Positions 1 to 6,347 of a stretch of DNA of 6,347 bases are shown piece after piece. The DNA lies in assembly GCA_913062835.1 (NCBI GenBank), contig CAJXXD010000057.1:1-6347 (forward strand). The letters are read 5' to 3'. The translations under genes and the position numbers were made by a program. Position 1 is the stretch's first letter. Each line of letters starts with the position of its first letter. The notes beneath the pieces were generated by a model. That model saw nothing but the letters and a program-made list of their open reading frames with translations. It ran no database searches and had not been told where the DNA came from. The stretch is from an uncultured Gammaproteobacteria bacterium (GTDB taxonomy: Bacteria > Pseudomonadota > Gammaproteobacteria > Pseudomonadales > Litorivicinaceae).

Positions 1-716
1 TTTTCCATGAAATCGGCTGGCCGGTCACGGTGTTACACGGTGGCTACAAAGCCTACCGCCGAGTGGTTCAAGGCGAGCTTGACCGGGCCGCCGACCGCTT
101 TCAGTGGCGCTTATTGACCGGCCCCACCGGCAGCGGCAAAACCCTAATCCTTCAGCAGATGGCCGAACAAGGCTTTCAGGTACTGGATTTAGAGGGCTTG
201 GCCAATCATCGCGGCTCCGTCCTCGGTCAAGAGCCCAACCGGCCTCAGCCGTCACAGAAATATTTTGAATCGAAGCTGGCTGAGCAGTTAGCCACCCTGT
301 CACACGACCAACCGGTCTGGGTGGAATCCGAGTCTTCTAAGGTGGGTGAGTTGCATCTTCCGGCGCGACTGTTTCAAGCGCTAATCCAGGCGCCCGCACT
401 GGCACTGGAAGCCGATCGGTCCATGCGCGCCGCCTTGTCGTTAGCACAATACCAACACCTCACCACCGACCCAGAAGGCACCCGTCGGTTGATCGAAAAA
501 CTGGGCTTTCGTCATAGCCGTCAACAAATCGCCGACTGGCAGAATGCCATTGAGCAGAGTCAGTGGCTCAAACTCAGCGAGGGGCTGTTGGCGGAACACT
601 ACGATCCCGCGTACACCCGTTCACAGAAACGACTTCAAATTCAACGATCCTATACGCTGACACACCCGGGGGTGTTGGACGCAGATTTAATGGATGCCAT
701 GCGGACGTTTTCGTGA
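1..716 (+). CDS. mnmH: tRNA 2-selenouridine synthase MnmH (SelU/YbbB), C-terminal part, 5' end outside window
   Basis: The enzyme works on tRNA in the cytoplasm, replacing sulfur of wobble 2-thiouridine with selenium from selenophosphate, through a geranylated intermediate. The reading frame is open from base 3 to the TGA at 714-716 (237 visible residues; E. coli MnmH has 364), so the gene continues to the left. The visible part begins at the end of the rhodanese-like domain (LHGGYKAYRR). A P-loop domain follows, with a Walker A motif GPTGSGKT at 120-143, then DLEGLANHRGS, QPSQKYFESKLA and VWVESESSKVGELHLP, and LLAEHYDPAYTRS near the C-terminus. All are family hallmarks. The rhodanese Cys (Cys97 in E. 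coli, CWRGG loop) lies outside the window and cannot be checked. GTG at 30 is internal, not the start, because homology continues upstream of it. The stop overlaps the start of pat by four bases, so the two are probably co-transcribed. Confidence 0.93.
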   Translation, partial: FHEIGWPVTVLHGGYKAYRRVVQGELDRAADRFQWRLLTGPTGSGKTLILQQMAEQGFQVLDLEGLANHRGSVLGQEPNRPQPSQKYFESKLAEQLATLSHDQPVWVESESSKVGELHLPARLFQALIQAPALALEADRSMRAALSLAQYQHLTTDPEGTRRLIEKLGFRHSRQQIADWQNAIEQSQWLKLSEGLLAEHYDPAYTRSQKRLQIQRSYTLTHPGVLDADLMDAMRTFS

Positions 717-3103
717 GTACTCGGTACCTTCAACATTTATTCAAAACAAAGACGCTGATCGTCTGGGCGCCCGATGCTGAAATGCAGTCTGAGGCCAATC
801 GCTGGCACCAATGGTTCGAAAACGAGTCTAGCAAAGCACAAACCGCCGTCTGGACTGACCCGATAGAACCCTATAACGCCAGCCTGCACACCACGAGTCC
901 GGTGTTGTGTCTCTTGGCCGAACCGAGTGCGTTATTGAGTCACACCCAAGACGCCGCCCAAGCGGGCTGGCCATTGATCGTGCTGCTGAAACAGACCCCA
1001 GAGCGAACCCCACGCGCCATTCGGGAGGCGCTCGCTCAGCTAAAAGCCACCACCACGAGCCGCATCATTGGACCGGATTGCTCGACGCTTGTGATCCCCC
1101 ATTTGCAACTGGCCAATCCACCCGCGAGCTGGCCCAGTCTGCCGATGCCCACGATCCGACCGGGTTCCATCGCCGTACTCTGCCAATCTCCCTCGATTGC
1201 AACCTGTGTCCGGGACTGGGTGGCCGGCCGTCATATTGGGTTATCACACTTAATCTGCGTTGGTGGATCAGTCGATGTAAACATAGCCGACTTGGTAGAC
1301 CCCCTGATCCAGGATCCGCATTGTCATGCGCTCGCCATTCAGATCGACCGACTCCGCATCCCTGCCCGATTTATCAGTGCCATTCGCAGTTGTTCTCGGC
1401 ATAAACCGGTCATGGTGTTGCACACCGGTCGGGTACGTGAGTTCCAAACCGAGCAAGACCCCGAAGCACCTGACTTCTTGGATCGTGAACTCCTTTATCA
1501 GGCCGCTATCGCCCGTGCCGGAGCGTCGAGCCTCAACACCTTAGACGATCTATTCCAGTCTCTAGAGAGCCTTAACAAACGCCGAACCCATGATGGGCAG
1601 CGGCTCCTGATTTTGGGTGCAGGCGACGGACTCGAGGCTTTGGCCGCCGACCACCTCTACGAAGCCTTTGAAGGGCGCCAAGATTTTCAAATTCGAAAAG
1701 AACCGAGCTGGTTTGATCATCCCGAGCAACTGCCCTCAGACCCAGACACCTTATCTGACCTGAGGGAAACAGCGGATGGACTCCTCATTCCGATCGTGGC
1801 CGAACGGCTCTGGTCGGACACGGTCAGCTTTGCGGCCTGGGCGGATCGATTTCAGCGGTTTGAAGCCCAATTAAACCGACCGCTATACCTCGCTGTCCCC
1901 GGCATGATTTTGGGTAAAGCGCTTCGCGAAGCACTCGATCAGGCCGGTTTGGCGGTCTACACCACGCCAGAACAAGCCCTCAATGGATTTTTGAGTTTGG
2001 CCAGACACGAGGTCGCCAACCGACTCGTCGACGCACACGTCGATGGCAACGACCTCGACGCTCTGAGACCCGCGGAACAATGGTTTCGAGACCGAACCGA
2101 TGCCTCAGAACGACTGTCTGCCAGCGAGCGCCAGGCTGTTGCAACCCGCTTGCCTGGCTTTGAAAGTCATCCAGTCTCGGGTGCCAATCCGGTTCGCGTG
2201 GCCGCTGGCATCAGTCGAGATCCGATTTTTGGGCCGGTCATCTTTGTTCATCAGCCTCCTGGGCATTTTCCGGCTCTCGCTGTGACACTGCCGCCAATCA
2301 ATCAGGCCTTGGCAGAGGACTTACTACACCGTTCGGCCACAGGCCGCGTACTCGAAACCTCCGACCCTCAGGGCTTTGCCGGTGCCGCACTTGCCCTGGT
2401 GAGCTGTTCCCGGCTGCTGTCTCGGGTGCCGGAGATCGTCACCTTGCGAGTCAATTTGGCGATCGCACGCGGTCAGGTGCAAGCCAACCTAGATGAATTG
2501 TCCCTCGGTGAGCGCTCACAACCGGCCATTACGCCCTACCCTGAGTCACTCGACCGACCGGTTCAACTAACCGATGGACGCACCGCACGACTTCGGCCTT
2601 TGCGACCTGAAGACGAAGACGCACATCGGGTGTTTTTGTCGAAACTCTCACGTGCAACGCTTCGTTTTCGGTATTTCTCGGATAAGCAGAGCTTCAGTGC
2701 GCGTGAACTCGCAGCCATGACTCACGTGGATTATTCACGCGAAGTGGCTTTGATTGTCAGTGTACCGACCGATGATGCGTTCGAGACCCTAGGTGTCATT
2801 CGTGTGATCTTCGATGCCGATCTGCTGTCCGCAGAATTCGCCATGGTGGTACGGGATGATTTGCAACGCACCGGAGTCGGCCGACTGCTCTTGCAAGCCG
2901 CGGTGGATTTAGCGCGAGACCGAGGGGCTCGACTGATATACGGTGAAACCATGATTCAAAACAAAGGGATGCAAGGTTTAGCGCGCGCACTCGGCTTCAA
3001 AGTCAGCACCGATTTCGATGCGGAGTGCGTTTGGATGCGGATGCAACTCGCACCCCCACAAGACGACTGGGAGGCCAGCCGTCTTGCATTGATTGGTGCC
3101 TAA
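713..3103 (+). CDS. pat: Pat/YfiQ-type protein lysine acetyltransferase (GNAT) with degenerate acyl-CoA-synthetase-like domain
   Basis: This is a 796-residue protein. GTG at 713 is chosen because it gives (V/M)STRYLQHLF, the usual start of this family, and overlaps the mnmH stop as GTGA; the longer frame from 563 would lie inside mnmH. Residues 1 to about 610 resemble NDP-forming acyl-CoA synthetase: a CoA-binding-like part (GPDC at 120-123), a ligase-like part (RPGSIAVLCQSPS from 149) and an ATP-grasp remnant (DPIFGPVI, 503-510; LPPIN). The GNAT domain spans about 617-783, with candidate catalytic Glu708 in AEFAMVVR and the acetyl-CoA loop QRTGVGR at 718-724. Enteric Pat acetylates acyl-CoA synthetases such as Acs and PrpE. 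Here the synthetase-like half has lost the GAS-type glycine loop, the HKSDV region and the DINPL-type motif, and the protein is about 90 residues shorter than Salmonella Pat (886, recalled). The frame is uninterrupted, so it is not an obvious pseudogene. Acetyltransferase activity is inferred; substrate is unproven. Confidence 0.88.
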   Translation: MSTRYLQHLFKTKTLIVWAPDAEMQSEANRWHQWFENESSKAQTAVWTDPIEPYNASLHTTSPVLCLLAEPSALLSHTQDAAQAGWPLIVLLKQTPERTPRAIREALAQLKATTTSRIIGPDCSTLVIPHLQLANPPASWPSLPMPTIRPGSIAVLCQSPSIATCVRDWVAGRHIGLSHLICVGGSVDVNIADLVDPLIQDPHCHALAIQIDRLRIPARFISAIRSCSRHKPVMVLHTGRVREFQTEQDPEAPDFLDRELLYQAAIARAGASSLNTLDDLFQSLESLNKRRTHDGQRLLILGAGDGLEALAADHLYEAFEGRQDFQIRKEPSWFDHPEQLPSDPDTLSDLRETADGLLIPIVAERLWSDTVSFAAWADRFQRFEAQLNRPLYLAVPGMILGKALREALDQAGLAVYTTPEQALNGFLSLARHEVANRLVDAHVDGNDLDALRPAEQWFRDRTDASERLSASERQAVATRLPGFESHPVSGANPVRVAAGISRDPIFGPVIFVHQPPGHFPALAVTLPPINQALAEDLLHRSATGRVLETSDPQGFAGAALALVSCSRLLSRVPEIVTLRVNLAIARGQVQANLDELSLGERSQPAITPYPESLDRPVQLTDGRTARLRPLRPEDEDAHRVFLSKLSRATLRFRYFSDKQSFSARELAAMTHVDYSREVALIVSVPTDDAFETLGVIRVIFDADLLSAEFAMVVRDDLQRTGVGRLLLQAAVDLARDRGARLIYGETMIQNKGMQGLARALGFKVSTDFDAECVWMRMQLAPPQDDWEASRLALIGA
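3059..3086. repeat. Inverted repeat / strong hairpin inside the 3' end of pat
   Basis: The arms CAAGACG (3059-3065) and CGTCTTG (3080-3086) are perfect reverse complements. Inside them, past one A/C mismatch, CTGG (3067-3070) pairs with CCAG (3075-3078) around a GAGG loop. This gives 11 base pairs in a 28-base element, ending 14 bases before the pat stop. It is symmetric, so it would fold in both the pat and the prpE read-through transcripts. Neither side carries a run of T, so it does not meet the pattern of an intrinsic terminator. It may help protect or end transcripts at the convergent junction, or be chance within coding sequence. Confidence 0.4.
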
Positions 3104-3107
3104 TTAG
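3100..3107. other. Palindromic convergent stop junction CTAATTAG
   Basis: The pat stop TAA (3101-3103) directly abuts the reverse-strand prpE stop TAA (3104-3106). The eight bases form a perfect palindrome, so each strand reads TAATTAG. There is no intergenic base between the two convergent genes, and therefore no room for a conventional terminator outside coding sequence. Confidence 0.9.
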
Positions 3108-4972
3108 AAGCGTTGCTCGATTTCAGACAGCACTGTCGGATCTTCAATCGTCGAAGGCATAGAGTACGACTCGCCATCGGCAATCTTTCGAAGCGTAGCC
3201 CGTAAGATCTTGCCCGAACGAGTTTTTGGCAACCGCTCAACGATCAGTGCCTTATTAAAACAGGCCACCGCACCGATATGCTGACGCACCGCCGCAACCA
3301 ACTCTTTTTCCACCTCGTCGGCGCCTTGGGTCACTCCATCTTTTAGAACCACAAGCCCCAGAGGCAACTGCCCTTTGAGCTCATCAGCTACGCCAATCAC
3401 CGCGCATTCGGCAACCGCAGGATGCGCTGCCACGATTTCTTCCATCTCACCCGTCGACAGGCGATGACCTGCCACGTTAATCACATCATCGGTTCGACCC
3501 ATGATGAAAATATAACCTTCGTGATCGATAAAGCCGCCGTCACCGGTTAAGTAATAACCGGGATAAGGATTCAAATAAGACTCTTCAAACCGGGTGTGGT
3601 TGCCCCAAACCGTCGGCAAACAGGAAGGCGGCAATGGCCGCTTAATCACCACGCTGCCCTGCTCTCCAGCCGGCACCGCATCACCTGACGGATCAAGAAT
3701 CTCGACCTTAAAGCCCGGTGTGGCTTTGGTCGCGGAGCCCGCTTTGGGTGCAAAGGACTCCAAACCCCTTGGGTTGGATGCAATCGCCCAACCGGTCTCG
3801 GTTTGCCACCAGTGATCGACCACCGGCAGACTAGTGAGCTCTTCCAACCAATGATAGGTCGGTGGATCCAGCCGCTCACCGGCCAGATACAAGGCGGTCA
3901 GTGAGCTTGTATCGTACGCTTTGAAATGCTCCCCGTGTGGATCTTCTTTCCGCACCGCCCGAAATGCCGTGGGCGCCGAGAACAAAATTTTCACCTTGTA
4001 CTCTTCAACAACCCGCCAGAATGCTCCCGCATCCGGGGTTCTTACCGGTTTGCCTTCATAGAGGACGGTGGAACAACCAAACAATAAAGGCGCATACACG
4101 ATGTAGGAGTGCCCAACGACCCAGCCAACATCACTGGCCGCCCAGAATACTTCGCCAGGTTTCATGTCATAGACCGCACCCATCGAATAGGCCATGGCGA
4201 CCGCGTGGCCACCATTGTCCCGCACCACACCCTTAGGCTTTCCGGTAGTCCCTGAGGTGTAGAGGATATAAAGCGGATGGGTGGCGCTGACGGTGACACA
4301 TTCTGCCTCGGACGCACCCGCCATCAAATCGGCCCAGCTATGATCGCGACCAGCCACTGGCGTGTAGTCCGCCTGAGGGCGCTCAAAGACCACCACTGAG
4401 GCGGGTTTATGGCTCGACATCTCGATCGCGTTATTCACAATCGGCATGTACTCAATAACCTTCGCCACCTCAACGCCGCAGGTGGCGGTGATGATGACCT
4501 TAGGTTCCGCATCTTCTAGACGAACCTGCAATTCACTGGCGGCAAACCCGCCAAATACCACTGAGTGAATGGCCCCTATGCGGGCACAGGCCAGCATCGA
4601 CACCAACGCCTCGGGAACCATCGGCATATAAATCACCACGCGATCACCCGTGGTCACACCAAGCCCCGCCAACATACCGGCACATTTCGCGACACGAGAC
4701 TGAAGGTCTTTGTAAGTAATGGCTTCTTTGGTTTCGGTCACCGGAGAATCGTAGTACACCGCAACCTGTTGACCCCGTCCGGATTCCACATGACGGTCAA
4801 TGGCGTTGTAGCATGTATTTAGGGTGCCGTCTGGGAACCAACGCTCGATTCCGTGAGTGTCATTGGCCAAACCCACCTTAGGCGGCGTCACCCAATCAAT
4901 CAGTTGCGATTTTTCAAGCCAAAATCCCTCGGGATCTTGGACAGAACGGTCGTATTCAGACTGGTAGCTCAT
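3104..4972 (-). CDS. prpE: Propionyl-CoA synthetase (propionate-CoA ligase) PrpE
   Basis: The enzyme activates propionate with ATP and CoA via propionyl-AMP in the cytoplasm. The 622 residues from ATG at 4972 fit the family length (about 628). The start is supported by MSYQSEYDRSVQDPEGFW, typical of PrpE, and by AAGGA six bases upstream; the longer frame to 5158 would run into selD. AMP-forming ligase motifs in order: YTSGTTGKPKG (238-248), WWQTETGW (388-395), YLTGD (474-478), GRTDDVINVAGHRLSTGE (492-509) and PKTRSGK (582-588). The stretches FWAASDVGWVVGHSYIVYAP and EGKPVRTPDAGAFWRV, with W after WWQTETG, favour PrpE over acetyl-CoA synthetase. Lys588 matches the lysine acetylated by Pat in Salmonella PrpE (Lys592). 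No prpBCD methylcitrate genes are in view. The gene lies 64 bases downstream of selD and converges on pat. Some activity on acetate or other short acids is possible. Confidence 0.94.
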   Translation of the reverse strand: MSYQSEYDRSVQDPEGFWLEKSQLIDWVTPPKVGLANDTHGIERWFPDGTLNTCYNAIDRHVESGRGQQVAVYYDSPVTETKEAITYKDLQSRVAKCAGMLAGLGVTTGDRVVIYMPMVPEALVSMLACARIGAIHSVVFGGFAASELQVRLEDAEPKVIITATCGVEVAKVIEYMPIVNNAIEMSSHKPASVVVFERPQADYTPVAGRDHSWADLMAGASEAECVTVSATHPLYILYTSGTTGKPKGVVRDNGGHAVAMAYSMGAVYDMKPGEVFWAASDVGWVVGHSYIVYAPLLFGCSTVLYEGKPVRTPDAGAFWRVVEEYKVKILFSAPTAFRAVRKEDPHGEHFKAYDTSSLTALYLAGERLDPPTYHWLEELTSLPVVDHWWQTETGWAIASNPRGLESFAPKAGSATKATPGFKVEILDPSGDAVPAGEQGSVVIKRPLPPSCLPTVWGNHTRFEESYLNPYPGYYLTGDGGFIDHEGYIFIMGRTDDVINVAGHRLSTGEMEEIVAAHPAVAECAVIGVADELKGQLPLGLVVLKDGVTQGADEVEKELVAAVRQHIGAVACFNKALIVERLPKTRSGKILRATLRKIADGESYSMPSTIEDPTVLSEIEQRF

Positions 4973-4978
4973 GTGTAA

Positions 4979-4983
4979 TCCTT
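4979..4983 (-). promoter_or_regulatory. Ribosome binding site of prpE (AAGGA)
   Basis: On the reverse strand AAGGA is followed by a six-base spacer and the ATG at 4972, which is ideal spacing and fixes the prpE start. A second AAGGA lies 16 bases further upstream (4995-4999), too far to serve this start. The remainder of the 64-base gap (4973-5036) shows no convincing promoter and no terminator hairpin, so transcription from selD into prpE is plausible. Confidence 0.75.
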
Positions 4984-5036
4984 GCGTTGTTATATCCTTA
5001 CTCTCGCCCATTTCCCCGACCCTGTCTTTACGACAT

Positions 5037-6347
5037 TTAGGTGGGGATTCGGCCAATACAGATCGGCTCCACACCCAGTGCTCGCCAGGCCTCCGCCAAG
5101 GCCCGGCTGGCCTCCGCTGGGACCGCCACCAACAAGGGGCCGGCGGTTTGCGGATCAAACACTACCTCAGAGGGTGCGTGACGCGCCAACACACCTGCGT
5201 ATTCCCGATTGCTTGGGGCAGCCGTGGAATGGATACCTGCAGCCAAGCAGGCCTCGACTCCCGCATAGGTTGGCATCGAATCGGCCCACACAAAGCGTTC
5301 AGCCAAAGGACCGAGCATTTCGTTGAGGTGGCCGGCCAGCCCAAACCCTGTGACGTCGGTCATTGCATGGATGCCACACAACATAGCCGCTTCAGACAAG
5401 CCGGCGAGCGAACTGCGAGCACGTTCGAGATAGCCATCGATATACCGCCCTGAAATGACGCCTTCCTTAAAGCCAGCGAACAGGAGCCCGCTGCCGATCG
5501 GACCGGTGAGCCAACATTCATCACCCGGCTGTGCGCCCTGCTTTGCAATCGGACACTCGGTTTCGCCTTCCACCGCCAGAGCGACCATGGGTTGTGTAAG
5601 CGCCAAGCTGTGGCCTCCATCGATGGTCAATCCGAAGCGGGACGCGCCCTCCCGAATCCCTGCCTGTACCCACGCAAATTCGGCCGCCTCCAACAACGGA
5701 TCGGCCGTACGTGTCACCGCAATCAGCGCCTGTCCAACCGTGGGCTTGCCACCCATGGCCCAGACATCAGAGACCGCATGTCGGACCGCAAGCTCACCCA
5801 TCAGGTGCGGATCACTTAGCAAATAACTCAGCCCATCGATGCTCCGCAGTCGCATGCCACCTGAGGCGGTCGTCACCGAAGCGTCCTCGAAATCGAAACC
5901 CAATACAGACGACAAGGCCTGTCCAGGCAGTTTGGCAGCGCAGCCTTCGCACCGCATAGCGCTGTCTTCCGTCATCGGCGGCACGGTAAATCGGGTCATA
6001 AATTGCCGATCGATCCATTGCTTCCAACGCCAAACCCACGCCCCTTCAAATGACCACGCACCTTTGATTCCAATCCCAGTGCCATCGCCTAGATTCAAAA
6101 GTGTCAACCAACGGGCTTGGGGTTTAAAGGGCGGCGCTTTAGCGGGATCTTTCTGAGTCAAAATGGGAGCCAAGTATTGGCCCGCTCGAACCGCCATCAC
6201 ACCCGACCGCGCTCGTGGCGCATGCAACTCAGCCACGTCACCACAGGCATAAATCTCATGACAGCCGACTACTTGTAAGGAATCGTCTACGGCAATAAAT
6301 CCCGAATCGGCTCGTGGCAGATCGGTGGCATCAAGCCAAGCCGGTGG
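5037..6347 (-). CDS. selD: Selenide, water dikinase SelD fused to an N-terminal NADH-dehydrogenase-like flavoprotein domain (N-terminus outside window)
   Basis: SelD makes selenophosphate from selenide and ATP, the selenium donor for MnmH and for selenocysteine synthesis. The frame is open to the right edge (436 visible residues). GTG at 6236 is not the start, because homology continues upstream through SGFIAVDDSLQ and CHEIYACGDVAELHAPRARSGV. That segment is the FAD-binding C-terminal motif (xxACGD, visible residues 33-37) of NDH-2-like oxidoreductases. A linker typical of the fused family follows (GIKGAWSFEGAWVWRWKQWIDRQFM). The SelD part starts at about residue 131 with MRCEGCAAK. By alignment with E. 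coli from memory it keeps Cys136 (Cys17), Lys139 (Lys20), Asp155 (Asp51), Asp171 (Asp68), Asp194 (Asp91) and Asp331 (Asp227), plus GGHS (244-247) and MTDVTGFG. The active-site residue is Cys, not selenocysteine. The late motif reads DPQTAGP instead of DPQTSGG or DPQTAGG. The fused domain possibly supplies reduced selenium or redox control; this is not proven. Confidence 0.93.
   Translation of the reverse strand, partial: PPAWLDATDLPRADSGFIAVDDSLQVVGCHEIYACGDVAELHAPRARSGVMAVRAGQYLAPILTQKDPAKAPPFKPQARWLTLLNLGDGTGIGIKGAWSFEGAWVWRWKQWIDRQFMTRFTVPPMTEDSAMRCEGCAAKLPGQALSSVLGFDFEDASVTTASGGMRLRSIDGLSYLLSDPHLMGELAVRHAVSDVWAMGGKPTVGQALIAVTRTADPLLEAAEFAWVQAGIREGASRFGLTIDGGHSLALTQPMVALAVEGETECPIAKQGAQPGDECWLTGPIGSGLLFAGFKEGVISGRYIDGYLERARSSLAGLSEAAMLCGIHAMTDVTGFGLAGHLNEMLGPLAERFVWADSMPTYAGVEACLAAGIHSTAAPSNREYAGVLARHAPSEVVFDPQTAGPLLVAVPAEASRALAEAWRALGVEPICIGRIPT

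Noticed and set aside
563..712. N-terminal extension of the pat reading frame upstream to 563
   Set aside because: It lies wholly inside mnmH, its translation resembles nothing in the Pat family, and (V/M)STRYLQ at 713 is the expected start.
907..1404. 165-codon + strand frame within pat, and similar overlapping frames elsewhere
   Set aside because: These are out-of-frame shadows of the four recognised genes, with no family resemblance, and low-complexity Arg/Pro/His-rich translations.
713..3103. pat as a pseudogene
   Set aside because: The frame is uninterrupted over 796 codons and the GNAT catalytic and acetyl-CoA motifs are intact; the losses look like evolved degeneration of one domain rather than gene decay.
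3126..3137. GACAG-CA-CTGTC inverted repeat as a pat terminator
   Set aside because: Five pairs with a two-base loop and no T run; too weak and inside the prpE coding region.
4989..4994. TATAAC as a -10 box for a prpE promoter in the selD-prpE gap
   Set aside because: No TTGACA-like -35 lies 16-18 bases upstream, and a start about 7 bases after it would remove most of the leader and disturb the ribosome binding site.
5027..5036. ATG-TCG-TAA mini-frame just after the selD stop (reverse strand)
   Set aside because: Two codons only, with no upstream ribosome binding site; a leader peptide cannot be supported.
4973..5158. N-terminal extension of prpE to 5158
   Set aside because: The extra 62 residues overlap the selD 3' end in another frame and look like shadow coding; the ATG at 4972 has a good ribosome binding site and the family-typical N-terminus.

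Overview
The window looks like ordinary chromosomal DNA from a proteobacterium, most likely a gammaproteobacterium. The evidence is the Pat-type protein acetyltransferase beginning (V/M)STRYLQ, the proteobacterial PrpE, and a selenide water dikinase fused behind an NADH-dehydrogenase-like flavoprotein domain. The genus cannot be named from the sequence. Coding density is almost complete. There are no RNA genes, insertion sequences, CRISPR arrays or prophage genes that I can see.

Layout: (1) Positions 1-716, + strand, hold the 3' two-thirds of mnmH (tRNA 2-selenouridine synthase), cut by the left edge. (2) Positions 713-3103, + strand, hold a Pat/YfiQ-type protein lysine acetyltransferase that starts on GTG inside the mnmH stop (GTGA overlap). 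(3) Positions 3104-4972, - strand, hold prpE (propionyl-CoA synthetase), convergent with pat and with no base between the two stop codons. (4) A 64-base gap (4973-5036) carries the prpE ribosome binding site. (5) Positions 5037-6347, - strand, hold the NDH-like/SelD fusion, cut by the right edge and co-oriented with prpE.

Two functional pairs are nested. The outer pair, SelD and MnmH, forms a pathway: SelD makes selenophosphate and MnmH uses it to convert 2-thiouridine to 2-selenouridine at the tRNA wobble position. The inner pair is an acyl-CoA synthetase (PrpE) and a member of the acetyltransferase family known to acetylate and switch off such synthetases. PrpE here keeps the target lysine (Lys588) in its PKTRSGK motif.

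The most unusual object is the Pat protein. Its GNAT domain looks intact, but the large acyl-CoA-synthetase-like portion is strongly eroded: the Rossmann glycine motif, the ATP-grasp HKSDV region and the C-terminal DINPL-type motif are missing, and the protein is about 90 residues shorter than enteric Pat. I found no clearly new system. The nested gene order, the degenerate Pat and the zero-spacer convergent junction with a nearby hairpin are the points worth checking.
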